A stretch of DNA of 64,000 nucleotides from Paracidovorax wautersii (GCA_009912175.1 WNDQ01000002.1:1-64000), one strand, 5' to 3'. Shown: positions 48,882-57,592, counted from the first letter of the stretch. Notes: generated by a model not told the origin, from the letters alone. Numbers and translations: made by a program.

Positions 48882-48978
48882 TGGGCTGAGCAGGTCTTGC
48901 CTGGCCTGTCTTTTGCGTTCCGTTGCCTCCGGGTTTTCACGAGGGCCTGCGGGCCCCACCACAGCACAGGATGAATCG

Positions 48979-49329
48979 ATGGGACTGAGCACACATGTAC
49001 TGGACACCATGCACGGCAAGCCGGCCGCCGGCATGGCGGTTGCGCTCTACCGGCGCGACGGCGAGGTGCCGACGCTGATCAAGAAACTGACGCTCAACGC
49101 CGATGGCCGCACCGACGCACCGCTGTTCGCCGACGGCGAACTGACTGCGGGCCGCTACCGGCTGGTGTTCGGCGTGGCCGCGTATTTCCGCAGCCGGCCG
49201 GTCGAACTGCCCGAGCCGCCTTTCCTGGACGAGGTGACGCTGGACTTCGGCGTGGCCGACGTGCGCGAGCACTACCACGTGCCGCTGCTGGTCAGCCCCT
49301 GGACTTATTCGACTTACCGCGGTTCCTAA
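48979..49329 (+). CDS. uraH: 5-hydroxyisourate hydrolase (transthyretin-like)
   Basis: The 116-residue protein is of the transthyretin-related family. The N-terminal LSTHVLDTMHGKPAAG and the C-terminal tetrapeptide YRGS are diagnostic, and active-site residues include the early His, the central Arg and the late His of EHYHVPLLVSP. It hydrolyses 5-hydroxyisourate to OHCU, the substrate of the UraD domain encoded on the opposite strand. It is divergent from the GntR gene. An inverted repeat begins at its stop codon. Confidence 0.94.
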   Translation: MGLSTHVLDTMHGKPAAGMAVALYRRDGEVPTLIKKLTLNADGRTDAPLFADGELTAGRYRLVFGVAAYFRSRPVELPEPPFLDEVTLDFGVADVREHYHVPLLVSPWTYSTYRGS

Positions 49330-49366
49330 GAACGTGTTCAAAGAACACGTTCTTAGAACACGTTCT
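49327..49366. repeat. AGAACGTGTTCT inverted repeats between uraH and xdhC
   Basis: TAAGAACGTGTTC (49327-49339) pairs perfectly with GAACACGTTCTTA (49343-49355) across a three-base loop. A third copy, AGAACACGTTCT (49355-49366), follows at once, five bases from the xdhC start. The hairpin includes the uraH stop codon. A fourth copy lies at 51282-51293. The stem could act as a terminator or hold back ribosome loading on xdhC; there is no T-run. Confidence 0.8.
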
Positions 49367-49371
49367 GATCC

Positions 49372-50221
49372 ATGAGCATCCTGCAGGCCATCGACGCATG
49401 CCGCGCGCTGCTGGCGCGCGGCGAGCCGCTGTGCCTGGTGCGCGTGCAGGCCAGCCAGGGTTCGGTGCCGCGCACACGCGGCGCCTGGATGGCCGTGGGC
49501 GCGCAGGCACAGGCCGGCACCATCCGGCGGCGGCCGGCTGGAGTTCGAGGCCATCGCCCACGCGCGCGCCTGGTTGGCGCTGCCACAGGCCGATGGCCGC
49601 ATCGGCCTGCGCGACTACCCGCTCGGGCCCGCGCTGGGCCAGTGCTGCGGGGGCCGTGTGCAACTGGCTTTCGAGGCGCTGACGGCGGACCTGCTGGCCG
49701 CACTGGCACAAGCCGCGCTGGCGGCGCTGGCACCGGTCGCGCTGTTCGGCGGCGGCCATGTCGGCCATGCGCTGGCGCGGCTGCTGGTCACCTTGCCGCT
49801 GCGTGTGGACTGGATCGACAGCCGCGACGCCGTGTTCGAGCCGTGGAGCGAATCGCCGCCCCCGGCCAATCTGCGCACCGAGCCGTCGGACCCGGTCCAG
49901 GCCGCCGTGGCCGGTCTGGCGGCGGGCTCGCGAGTGCTCATCATGAGCTACAGCCACGCCGAGGACTTCGACATCACCGTGGCCTGCCTGGAGCGCCTGC
50001 GCACGCGGGGCGACCTGCCGTTCATCGGCCTGATCGGCAGCCGCACCAAATGGGCCACCTTCTCGCGCCGCTTGCGCCAGCGCGGGTTTTCGGATGGCGA
50101 GATCGCGGCCGTGACCTGCCCGATCGGCATCGCGGGCATCACCGGCAAAGAGCCCGAGGTGATCGCCGTGGCCGTGGCGGCGCAATTGCTGCGCAACCTG
50201 GCCGACCGACCGGGCCGGTGA
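49372..50221 (+). pseudogene. xdhC: XdhC/CoxI-family molybdenum cofactor chaperone, frameshifted
   Basis: The N-terminus MSILQAIDACRALLARGEPL and the motif QGSVPRTRGAWMAV (the XdhC equivalent of SxPRxxGA) are clear. At 49524-49525 an extra C breaks the frame: the expected GTIGGGRLEFEAI is split after GTI, and the remaining family sequence (GGGRLEFEAIAHARAW, VALFGGGHVGHALARLL, GLIGSRTKWATF, CPIGI) runs one frame over to 50221. XdhC proteins bind, sulfurate and insert molybdenum cofactor into xanthine dehydrogenase-type enzymes. No xdhA or xdhB is in the window, but PaoABC of the same enzyme family lies 7 kb upstream. If real, the frameshift should abolish the protein. Confidence 0.9.
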
Positions 50222-50358
50222 CGCAAGCCCCTGTGCGCCGGCCTGCCTTTGCAGCGTGGGCGACAATGCGGGCACGAGGGCGCGGCCCATGCCTGCGCCG
50301 CCTCGTTTCTTTGTCCTGACGCCCGCCCGCATCGCGGCGCTGCCTTTTCCGTTCGACG

Positions 50359-51282
50359 ATGACCACCGATCCCAAGCAAGCTTCTCCCACCCGCCAGGCC
50401 ACGCCCGGACGCGGCACCCGCATCGCCCTGTTCGTGGTGATTCTGGTGCTGCCCGTTGCGGCCCTGCTGTGGATGGGGCTGGGCCGCTCGCCCAAGTCCG
50501 CCGATGCGCTGTCCGACGGCGAAGTCACGCGGCGCAGCTCACCCAGCCAGGCGGTCGAGTACGCCTTGCCGCAGGCCGTGCACGCCATCACCGCGCTCAC
50601 GCTGCCCGATGGCGCGGTGGTCTCGGCCCAGCCCAACCTGCCGCGCGACCGCGATCAGACCGATGTCTACATCTTCGCCATGGTGACGGGCCTGGTGGGC
50701 CGCGACGCCCAGCAGCAGTTTTTCTCGGTGGAAGATTTTTCCCGGCGTGTGGCGCGCACGGCGGCCAACCTGCCGCGCCGCTACCTGCCATCGGCCTTCT
50801 GGCCGGTGCGCCCGACCGAGGGGCGTTTTCTGACCGACACGCAAGATGGCAAGACGGTCATTGCCGCAGCCAATGCCGAACGCTACGCGCCGCTGGTGCA
50901 GGTGCTGGCGGGGCTGGACGCCACCAAGGTGGTCGCCGCCTACGTCAAGGCCTATCCGCTGTTCCAGAAGGCCTACGCCAGCCTGGGCCACAACTACGCG
51001 AGCTACTACCTCAACGACGCAGTGATCGCCGCCATCGACGACCTGCTGCGCACGCCCGACGTGCAAGGCCCGATCGCCGTGGTGCTACCGGCTGCGGACG
51101 ACCCCAAAGCCAACGCCTCGCGCCCGTGGGTGACCTACCGTTACGCCGATCCCGCGCTCGAAAGCCTGTCGGTGGCGCAAAAGACGCTGCTGCGCATGGG
51201 GCCGGCGCATGCCGCCGCGCTCAAGGCCAAGCTGCGTGAGGTGCGCGCGCTGCTGGTGGCGGGTCGGCCGACGACGGACTGA
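50359..51282 (+). CDS. DUF3014 membrane-anchored protein
   Basis: The 307-residue protein has one N-terminal transmembrane anchor (RIALFVVILVLPVAALLWMG) and a large periplasmic domain of the DUF3014 family. Recognisable segments are YVKAYPLFQKAYASLGH, DAVIAAIDDLLRTPDVQGPI, and ALESLSVAQKTLLRMGPAHA. The function is unknown. The start ATG 50359 lies 137 bases after the broken xdhC gene. It is convergent with the lytic transglycosylase gene, and an AGAACGTGTTCT repeat starts on the last base of its stop codon. Confidence 0.85.
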   Translation: MTTDPKQASPTRQATPGRGTRIALFVVILVLPVAALLWMGLGRSPKSADALSDGEVTRRSSPSQAVEYALPQAVHAITALTLPDGAVVSAQPNLPRDRDQTDVYIFAMVTGLVGRDAQQQFFSVEDFSRRVARTAANLPRRYLPSAFWPVRPTEGRFLTDTQDGKTVIAAANAERYAPLVQVLAGLDATKVVAAYVKAYPLFQKAYASLGHNYASYYLNDAVIAAIDDLLRTPDVQGPIAVVLPAADDPKANASRPWVTYRYADPALESLSVAQKTLLRMGPAHAAALKAKLREVRALLVAGRPTTD

Positions 51283-51293
51283 GAACGTGTTCT
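51282..51293. repeat. Isolated AGAACGTGTTCT repeat after DUF3014
   Basis: AGAACGTGTTCT at 51282-51293 overlaps the end of the DUF3014 stop codon, five bases from the end of the convergent transglycosylase gene. It is the same unit as the three copies at 49327-49366. Confidence 0.7.
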
Positions 51294-51297
51294 GAGG

Positions 51298-53310
51298 TCA
51301 GGGCAGGTCGACGTCGACGGGTGGGTCGCTGGACGGCCGTGGGCCGACGGTGCCCAGGCGTGAGAGCAGCGACTGCTGCGGCTCGTGCAGCAGCGCGGCG
51401 TACAGCGTGGTGTTGGCCAGCACTTTCTTGACGTAGTCGCGCGTCTCGGCGAACGGAATGGTCTCGGCCCAGATCGCGGCTTCCAGCGTGGGGCCGGTGC
51501 CGCCCGGTGCGCGCCAGTTGCGCGGGCGGCCGGGGCCGGCGTTGTAGGCGGCGCTGGCCATGGCCATGGAGCCGTCGAAATCGTCCAGCGCCAGCTTGAG
51601 GTAGGCCGTGCCCAGAGCGACGTTGACCTCGCGCTCGTTGATGCGCGCCGGGTTGAAGTCCGCCATGCCGATCTTGCGCGCCGTCCAGCGCGCGGTGGCG
51701 GGCATGACCTGCATCAGCCCCGAAGCGCCCGCGCCCGAGCGCGCGTGGGTGACGAAGCGGCTTTCCTGCCGGATCAGTCCGTAGACGTAGGCCGGGTCCA
51801 GGCCGATGGCCTGGCTGCGCGGCGCCACGATGTCCTTGAGCGGCAGCGGAAAACGCTGGCTCACGTCCACCGCTTCCTTGGTGCGCTCGCTGGTGTTGAT
51901 GCAGCGGTCCCAGATCTCGCGCTCGCAGGCCAGTTGGGCGGCCGCCAGCAATTGCCGGTCGGGCAGGCCGCCCGGTTGCGCCAGCGCGATGGTGTAGTGC
52001 CACTCGCGCACGCCTTCGTTGCGCAGGCCCAGGTCGATGGCGCGCAGCGCGCGCTGCAGGCCAGGGTCTTGCAGCGCCCAGGCACGTTCGCGCGGTGTGA
52101 CCGGATCGGGCGCGGGCGGCAGCGTGATGGGCCGGCCCAGCGCTTCGAGCGCCAGCATCTCGTAGAAGCCGCCGGTGCCGGCAATCGTTTCGAACTCGCG
52201 CAGGGCTTCCTCGCGCGGGCTGTCGCCGCGCGCCAGGGCCTGCAGGGCGCGTGCGTGCCAGTAGATCCAGGCGGTCTCGAAGCGGCCGTCGTGGCTCATG
52301 GCCTCGATGCTGGCCTTGACCTGCTTCCAGTCGCCCGCGCGCAGCGCCGCGCGTGTCTTCCAGGCCAGGTGATCGTCGTTGAGCGCGCGGTCGGCAACCT
52401 GGCTGAAGTAGGCGGGCGCGGCGTCCGACAGGCGCAGCGTGGCCTGCTTGCCGACCTGGCCCCAGGCCCAGGCCCGTTCCTCGGCCGTCAGCCGACGCGC
52501 CCAGCCGCCTTGCAGTTGCGCGGCGGCCGCGTCGGGGTCGCTGCCCGCGAGCTTGATGATGGCCAGCAACGCCAGTTCCTGGCTCGGGCCGTCGGCGGCC
52601 GTGTTCTGCGCCAGGTAACGCATGGGGCTGCTGTTGATGGCCGCGACCTGTTTGCCCAGGTCGACCGACAGCATCTCGACGGCCTTGCGCGCGACCTCGG
52701 GCCGGTTGGCCTCGATGGCCAGGCGCGCCTTCTGCCAGACCGTGGCGGGCGGCATCTCGCGCATGCTGACCAGCAACTGGGCGGCGGTGGTGCAGGCGTC
52801 CTCGTCGGTGCGTGCGGCCAGCCAGCGCTCGGTCACGGGCCCGGTCACGTTGGTGCCCTTGTCCAGCCGCTCGACCTGCAGCGCGTAGCACTGCACCTGC
52901 GGGTCGTCGTTCATGCGGAACTCGGGATGCAGGCGCTTGAAGTTGGGCCAGTCGCGCTGGCGGCCGAGCTGCAGCAGCCAGTCGTTGCGCAGCCGGTCCT
53001 CCTGGTAGGTGCCGGCGTAGCGCCGCAGGAACTGGTCGACCTCGGCGGGCTGGGCGTCGCGCAGGCGAGCGCGCAGTTCCCAGTAGGCTGCCCAGGGCTC
53101 CAGCAGGCTGCCGCGGGTTTGCGGCAGCAGCGCGGCCATGCGCGCGCGGTCGCCGCGGCGGTAGGCGTCGTTGACGGCCAGCACGGCGTCATCGGCGGCG
53201 CTCGACGGCGCGCCGGGCGTCGAAATTTGCGCCGACGCAGGCAAGGGAAGCACGGCGGCGCTGCACAAGAGTGTCAGAATGATCCGGGTCTTGCAAATCT
53301 TGGAGCGCAT
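51298..53310 (-). CDS. slt: Soluble lytic murein transglycosylase (Slt70 type)
   Basis: The 670-residue exported enzyme has a signal peptide (LTLLCSAAVLPLPASAQ), a long alpha-helical superhelical domain up to about residue 470, and a C-terminal transglycosylase SLT domain. The catalytic glutamate is in LIRQESRF, followed by SGASGLMQVMPATAR (here GAGASGLMQ) and the late AYNAGPGRPRNWR. It cleaves peptidoglycan between MurNAc and GlcNAc with formation of 1,6-anhydroMurNAc. ATG 53310 is chosen for the signal peptide, although an ATG 12 bases upstream is possible. It is divergent from the 5-formyl-THF cyclo-ligase gene with a gap of only 10 bases, so the promoters must overlap coding sequence. Confidence 0.92.
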   Translation of the reverse strand: MRSKICKTRIILTLLCSAAVLPLPASAQISTPGAPSSAADDAVLAVNDAYRRGDRARMAALLPQTRGSLLEPWAAYWELRARLRDAQPAEVDQFLRRYAGTYQEDRLRNDWLLQLGRQRDWPNFKRLHPEFRMNDDPQVQCYALQVERLDKGTNVTGPVTERWLAARTDEDACTTAAQLLVSMREMPPATVWQKARLAIEANRPEVARKAVEMLSVDLGKQVAAINSSPMRYLAQNTAADGPSQELALLAIIKLAGSDPDAAAAQLQGGWARRLTAEERAWAWGQVGKQATLRLSDAAPAYFSQVADRALNDDHLAWKTRAALRAGDWKQVKASIEAMSHDGRFETAWIYWHARALQALARGDSPREEALREFETIAGTGGFYEMLALEALGRPITLPPAPDPVTPRERAWALQDPGLQRALRAIDLGLRNEGVREWHYTIALAQPGGLPDRQLLAAAQLACEREIWDRCINTSERTKEAVDVSQRFPLPLKDIVAPRSQAIGLDPAYVYGLIRQESRFVTHARSGAGASGLMQVMPATARWTARKIGMADFNPARINEREVNVALGTAYLKLALDDFDGSMAMASAAYNAGPGRPRNWRAPGGTGPTLEAAIWAETIPFAETRDYVKKVLANTTLYAALLHEPQQSLLSRLGTVGPRPSSDPPVDVDLP

Positions 53311-53320
53311 GCGAGGAATC

Positions 53321-53986
53321 ATGGATAAGGCAGCCGCGAAAGCCGAACTCAGAAAAAGACTGATCAAGGAACGCCTGGACTTGCCCAACCGCCTGCTGTT
53401 GGCCGAACGGCTGCAGAGCGTGATGCGGTTCTGGCTGATCGATCGTCCCGACACCATTATTGGCGCCTATTGGCCGATCAAAGGCGAATTCGACCCGCTT
53501 CCCGCGCTCTACCGCTGGCAGGAGGATGCGGTTTTGGGCTCGACGTTGGCGCAAAGTTCCGCGGCCTCCGCGCCGCAAGCGCCGGTGCTGGCGACCCAGA
53601 GCCTGGCCGCGCGTTCGCCGCGCAAGATCGGGCTGCCGGTGGTCGACAAGGTGCACAAGACGCTGGTCTTTCACGCCTGGTACCCGGGCTGCCCGATGGA
53701 AGAAGACGCCTACGGCATCCCCAAGCCCAAGGACACCGAAGTGGTCGTGCCCACGCTGTTGTTCGTGCCCTGCGTGGGCTATGGGGTCGGCGGTTACCGG
53801 CTGGGCTACGGCGGCGGTTTCTACGACCGCACGCTGGCCACGCTGCAGCCGCGCCCGCTCACGGTGGGTCTGGGCTTTACCCACGGCTTCCTCGAAGACT
53901 TCGAGCCCGAGTCGCATGACGAGGCGCTGGACGCCATCCTCAACGACAACGGCGTGGTCTGGGCGGGGCCGGCGAGCGAGCGCTAG
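53321..53986 (+). CDS. ygfA: 5-formyltetrahydrofolate cyclo-ligase
   Basis: The 221-residue cytoplasmic enzyme converts 5-formyl-THF to 5,10-methenyl-THF with ATP. The N-terminal KAELRKRLIKERLDL and the C-terminal signature GYGGGFYDR, which binds ATP and folate, are diagnostic. A region of about 25 residues rich in Ser/Ala (GSTLAQSSAASAPQAP) is an insertion between the two halves. Its 3' end overlaps the convergent LysR gene by 47 bases. The start MDKAAAKAELRK follows a GAGGAATC ribosome-binding region. Confidence 0.93.
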   Translation: MDKAAAKAELRKRLIKERLDLPNRLLLAERLQSVMRFWLIDRPDTIIGAYWPIKGEFDPLPALYRWQEDAVLGSTLAQSSAASAPQAPVLATQSLAARSPRKIGLPVVDKVHKTLVFHAWYPGCPMEEDAYGIPKPKDTEVVVPTLLFVPCVGYGVGGYRLGYGGGFYDRTLATLQPRPLTVGLGFTHGFLEDFEPESHDEALDAILNDNGVVWAGPASER

Positions 53987-54926
53987 GCCGCCCCGCGCGG
54001 GCCTCGTCGGTCAGCCAGTTCTTGAAGGCCTGCACTTCCGGCCGCGCCGCGCTGCGCGGCCCCAGGATCAGCCAGTAGGCCAGCGGTGAATCCATGCGCC
54101 GGCCCGGCAGCACCTCGACCAGATCGCCGCGCGCCAGCGCATCGGCCACCAGCGGCAGACGCGCCAGCGCAATGCCCTGGCCCGCCACGGCCGCCTGCAC
54201 GATCTGGTGCGCGTAATTGAAGTAGAGCCAGCGCTTGGCCTCGACGTGCGGGTGCGACTGCTGTTCGAACCAGCGGCGCCAGGTCAGCCATTCCAGGTGC
54301 AGGGTGCGGTGCGCATCACCGGCCTCGATCAGCGGGAAGTGGCGCAGGTCGTCGGGCTGGCGCACGGGCGGGCCGCTCTTGAGCAGCCAGGGGCTGGCCA
54401 CGGGCGTGAGCTGCTCGCCGAACAGGCGGATCGCCTGCGGCGGCATGTGCTGCGGGCGGGCGTAGCGCAGCGCCAGGTCGACGTCGGCGGTGTCGAGGTC
54501 GATGGTGATGTCGGTGGCGTCGATGCGGATGTCGATGTCCGGGTGCGCATGCTGGAAGGCTTCCAGCCGGGGAATCACCCACATCGAGGCGAAGGAGGCC
54601 CAGGTCGTGATGGCCACGCTGCGCCGGCCCGCGTTCTGGCGGATCAGCCGCACCGCGGCATCGATGCGCTGCAGCGACGGGGTGATGGCCTGCAGCAGTT
54701 GCCCGCCCGCGCTGCTGAGTTCGACCGCGCGCGCGTGGCGGTAGAACAGCGGCACGCCCACTTCCTCTTCGAGCGACTGGATCTGGCGGCTGACGGCCGA
54801 CTGGGTGAGCGACAGTTCCTCAGCCGCGGCGCGGAAGTTGAGGTGACGCGCCACCGCCTCGAAGGCGCGCAAATGGCCGGCCTGCAGCGGGCGGGTCAGG
54901 ATGGGGGCTTTGGCGGGGCTGTTCAT
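53940..54926 (-). CDS. LysR-family regulator (GcvA-like)
   Basis: The 328-residue protein has an N-terminal LysR winged helix (LRAFEAVARHLNFRAAAEEL, then SLTQSAVSRQIQSLEEEVGV) and an effector domain typical of the GcvA branch (RSVAITTWASFASMWVIPRL, DLALRYARPQHM). The C-terminal 15 residues are Pro/Arg/Ser-rich and overlap the end of the convergent cyclo-ligase gene. It is divergent from the DUF2917 gene and probably regulates it; the target pathway is unknown. The start MNSPAKAPILTRP was chosen over an in-frame extension of 31 residues. Confidence 0.9.
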   Translation of the reverse strand: MNSPAKAPILTRPLQAGHLRAFEAVARHLNFRAAAEELSLTQSAVSRQIQSLEEEVGVPLFYRHARAVELSSAGGQLLQAITPSLQRIDAAVRLIRQNAGRRSVAITTWASFASMWVIPRLEAFQHAHPDIDIRIDATDITIDLDTADVDLALRYARPQHMPPQAIRLFGEQLTPVASPWLLKSGPPVRQPDDLRHFPLIEAGDAHRTLHLEWLTWRRWFEQQSHPHVEAKRWLYFNYAHQIVQAAVAGQGIALARLPLVADALARGDLVEVLPGRRMDSPLAYWLILGPRSAARPEVQAFKNWLTDEARAGRPSARSPAPPRPRRCR

Positions 54927-55133
54927 GGCGGCGGGTGAAGGTGGGATTGATGCGTTTTTACCATCAATCGCGGGGGCTGCTTTCATTGGACGCCAAGCGG
55001 CGCGGCGCCGAAGATTCACTCAAGCGCCACTGTTCGCTTCTTTTCTCGAAATCCACCGCGGTCGCGGTGGGTTCGAGAGCCGAATGGATTGATGCGCCAC
55101 ACGCTTCAAGACCTTTTTCGATCGGGTACCGCC

Positions 55134-55499
55134 ATGACTGCCATCGCCACCACGTTTCAATCGCCCCAGACTTCTTCCGGCCTGCGTGCCGCCGCGTGCG
55201 ATGCGGTCGCCGGTTTGCAGCGCAACGGCCTGGGGATGGCCCCCGACACGGCGCGCGGGGCCGTGCTGAGCTGGCAACTGCCGGCCGGCCAGGCCCAGAC
55301 GTTGCGCCCCGACCGGGCCGGACGGTTGCAGGTGCGCCGGGGCCGGGCCTGGCTGACGGGGCGCACCGCGCCACTGCAACCCGAGGCCGATCTGGTGCTG
55401 GGTGCCGGACAGTCGGTGGCGCTGGCGGCTGGCTGCGCCGTCATCGTCGAAGGCTGGCAGGGCGCCGAGGCGCTTGAGTTGGCCTGGCAGACGGCCTGA
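55134..55499 (+). CDS. DUF2917 protein
   Basis: The 121-residue protein is of the small DUF2917 family, recognised by LSWQLPAGQAQTLRPD, LQVRRGRAWLTGRT and DLVLGAGQSVALAAG, a cupin-like beta-rich fold. The function is unknown. DUF2917 genes are commonly divergent from a LysR gene in Comamonadaceae, as here. The start is not certain: ATG 55092 in the same frame would add 14 residues. A degenerate copy of the convergent-gap repeat follows the stop. Confidence 0.75.
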   Translation: MTAIATTFQSPQTSSGLRAAACDAVAGLQRNGLGMAPDTARGAVLSWQLPAGQAQTLRPDRAGRLQVRRGRAWLTGRTAPLQPEADLVLGAGQSVALAAGCAVIVEGWQGAEALELAWQTA

Positions 55500-55518
55500 G
55501 CCTCCCCGGAAAAAATAG

Positions 55519-55560
55519 CCCCTCGGTCCATCACTGCGTGATGGCCAGATCCGCACGCAA
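55519..55560. repeat. Convergent-gap repeat, copy 3 (degenerate)
   Basis: CCCCTCGGTCCATC (55519-55532) is identical to copies 1 and 2, and an inner ATCAC/GTGAT hairpin is kept, but the right arm CCGAGGGG is lost. A run of A residues precedes it, as in the other copies. It also lies directly after a plus-strand stop and before a convergent gene (YqeY). Confidence 0.65.
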
Positions 55561-55562
55561 GA

Positions 55563-55599
55563 TAAAAAACGGGCGGGGCACGCCTGCGCGCCCCGCCCG
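55563..55599 (-). terminator. Rho-independent terminator of the YqeY gene
   Basis: Read on the minus strand, CGGGCGGGGC...GCCCCGCCCG forms a perfect 10-bp stem followed by TTTTTTA. It lies about 40 bases after the YqeY stop. Confidence 0.9.
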
Positions 55600-55640
55600 G
55601 ATGACGGGCGCTTTCGCGGCACCCGTGTTTGGCAAAGGCC

Positions 55641-56090
55641 TCAGCCCTTGGCCAGCGCGTTCTTGACGGCGGCCGAAACCAGGCCCATCTCGGCCTTGCC
55701 GGCCAGGCGCGTCTTGGCGGCGCCCATCACCTTGCCCATGTCGCCCGGGCCGCTGGCGCCGAGTTCGGCGACGATGGCGTTGACCTCGGCCTGGATTTCC
55801 TCGGCCGACAGGCGCGCGGGCAGGTAGGCCTTGAGCACTTCGAGCTCGGCCTGTTCGATGGCTGCCAGATCGGCGCGGCTGGCCTGCTGGTAGGCGGCGA
55901 TCGAGTCCTTGCGCTGCTTGATCAGCTTGTCGACCACGCCCACCACGGCGGCGTCGTCGAGTTCGATGCGCTCGTCGACTTCCTTTTGCTTGAGCGCGGC
56001 CAGCAGCATGCGGATGGTGCCCAGGCGCACGCTGTCCTTGGCGCGCATGGCGTCTTTCATGTCGGCGGTGATTTGTTCCTTGAGGCTCAT
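55641..56090 (-). CDS. GatB/YqeY domain protein
   Basis: The 149-residue protein resembles the tRNA-binding tail domain of GatB (YqeY family). It starts MSLKEQITADMKDAMRAKD and contains RKDSIAAYQQASRADLAAIE and the C-terminal GDMGKVMGAAKTRLAGKA. It is thought to bind tRNA or ribosomal components, but the role is not proven. It follows rpsU, with a terminator between, an arrangement conserved in Betaproteobacteria where dnaG and rpoD usually come next; here they do not. Confidence 0.92.
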   Translation of the reverse strand: MSLKEQITADMKDAMRAKDSVRLGTIRMLLAALKQKEVDERIELDDAAVVGVVDKLIKQRKDSIAAYQQASRADLAAIEQAELEVLKAYLPARLSAEEIQAEVNAIVAELGASGPGDMGKVMGAAKTRLAGKAEMGLVSAAVKNALAKG

Positions 56091-56143
56091 GGGGCCGTCC
56101 TTCTCGATCTCGAATGAATGCGGAAAACGATCAGTATCGATCA

Positions 56144-56180
56144 AAACAAAAACCCGCACCAAGCGTCCCTGGTACGGGTT
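56144..56180 (-). terminator. Terminator-like hairpin between rpsU and YqeY
   Basis: On the minus strand, AACCCGTACC pairs with GGTGCGGGTT (one mismatch) around an 10-base loop, followed by TTTTTGTTTT. It would attenuate transcription from rpsU into the YqeY gene. Confidence 0.75.
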
Positions 56181-56246
56181 CCGTGAACGGGCTGCCGGGG
56201 TCCGCCAGGGGCGGGCCGGACAGCCGTCCGAGAGGTCAGTCGCCGA

Positions 56247-56459
56247 TCAGTACAGCTTCTTGGGCAGCTGCATGCTGCGCACGCGCTTGTAGTGGCGCTT
56301 GACGGCGGCAGCCTTCTTGCGCTTGCGCTCGGCGGTGGGCTTTTCGTAGAACTCGCGGGCGCGCAGTTCGGTCAGCAGGCCCAGCTTTTCGATGGTGCGC
56401 TTGAAGCGGCGCAGGGCGACGTCAAACGGCTCGTTCTCTTTAACGCGGATAGTGGTCAT
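56247..56459 (-). CDS. rpsU: 30S ribosomal protein S21
   Basis: The 70-residue basic protein begins [20 protein letters not shown], has the central [20 protein letters not shown] and ends [10 protein letters not shown]. This is the standard S21, a small-subunit protein that takes part in translation initiation. It is downstream of a 150-base gap from the DUF502 gene and followed by the YqeY gene. Confidence 0.97.
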
Positions 56460-56607
56460 TACGCAATGATTTCCAAATGGGTGCGCGAAGAAGATCGGGC
56501 TTCGCGCGGGGTACCCCCGGATCAGCCCGGGTTTGCTAGCAAAGCCCGAGATTATAGCGCGGCGCGGCGCTCGTCAAAGAAACCGTAGCAAGGTTTGTGT
56601 GGCGGGT

Positions 56608-57255
56608 TCAACGCACGGGCGTGTCGCCGTTGTCGGGCGGCTGCGGGGCGGGGGCGATGCCGGGGGGCGGCTGCTTGCCGGCCATCCAGGCGATGAGCGA
56701 GGAGCGCATGGCTTCCTCGACCGACATGTCGATCTGGTGGACCCAGGCGCGCGGCACGAAGAAGGTGTAGCCGCCGATCATGTAGCTCATGGGCAGGTAG
56801 ATGGCCACGCGGTCTTCGCGCGTGACGCCCTCGGGCAGGGCCCAGAGGCTGTCGCGTGTGACCAGGCCGATGATCTCCAGGGGCTGGCCGGGCACGCGCA
56901 CCACCACCACCTGCTGCTGCGGCGTGTTTTTGCCGTGCGGGGAGAAGTAGTCGGCAAAGCTCTTGAGCGAGCTGTAGATGCTCTTGACCACGGGCAGGTT
57001 GTTGAAGGGCAGCTCGATGAACTCCATGACCTTGGCCAGGTAGTCCTTGGAGACGGCGTAGCCGACCACGCAGACGGCCGCCACGCCCAGGATCAGGCCC
57101 ATGCCGGGCACGTAGAGGCTGCCGAAGATGGGCTGGATGATCTGGCGGGCGAGGTTCTCGGACCAGGCCAGGAACAGGTAGAGCAGGTAGACCGTCAGGC
57201 CAATGGGCAACAGCGCGACCAGGCCGCGCAGGAAATATTGTGAGAGGCGTTTCAT
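56608..57255 (-). CDS. DUF502 membrane protein
   Basis: The 215-residue protein is of the DUF502 family, with two N-terminal transmembrane segments (YFLRGLVALLPIGLTVYLLY and a second near GLILGVAAVCVVGYAV), then IELPFNNLPVVKSIYSSLKS and the conserved YLPMSYMIGGYTFFVP. The function is unknown. The protein probably sits in the inner membrane with a cytoplasmic or periplasmic beta-rich tail. The C-terminus is Pro-rich. It is downstream of the candidate small RNA and in the opposite direction. Confidence 0.9.
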   Translation of the reverse strand: MKRLSQYFLRGLVALLPIGLTVYLLYLFLAWSENLARQIIQPIFGSLYVPGMGLILGVAAVCVVGYAVSKDYLAKVMEFIELPFNNLPVVKSIYSSLKSFADYFSPHGKNTPQQQVVVVRVPGQPLEIIGLVTRDSLWALPEGVTREDRVAIYLPMSYMIGGYTFFVPRAWVHQIDMSVEEAMRSSLIAWMAGKQPPPGIAPAPQPPDNGDTPVR

Positions 57256-57592
57256 TGGGGAGTGGGAGGCGGGTCATGCGCGCGCGGCAGCCGCGGGCTG
57301 GACCGGATCGAGCCGGCCAGGGCGGCGCGCTTGGAAAAGCGTGCGCGCGTCATCATAGTGGGTCGGGGCTGCCGGCGCGGCGTCGTGCGGGTTTGCTGTG
57401 ACGGGCGGGCAGGGTTGCGATCTCCGGTGCGTTCCCAAAAACGCAGCACCCAAGCCCCATCTGCCGTGAGCTGCTTGGCCGTCAGGCTCAAATAACCTTA
57501 TGCGCGAGCCTTCGTTGTGCGCTGTCAGCCGCTACCGCATAGTTCAGCCCATGGGTTCAGCCAATCGAACCCACCCGAATCGGGTTTTTGTA

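Noticed and set aside
57252-57491. A minus-strand frame of 79 codons upstream of DUF502
   Set aside because: It has no family match and Arg/Pro-rich composition; it overlaps the DUF502 start and lacks a good ribosome-binding site.
57545-57590. A GGTTC...GAACCC stretch resembling a tRNA T-arm
   Set aside because: No acceptor, anticodon or D-arm could be folded around it.
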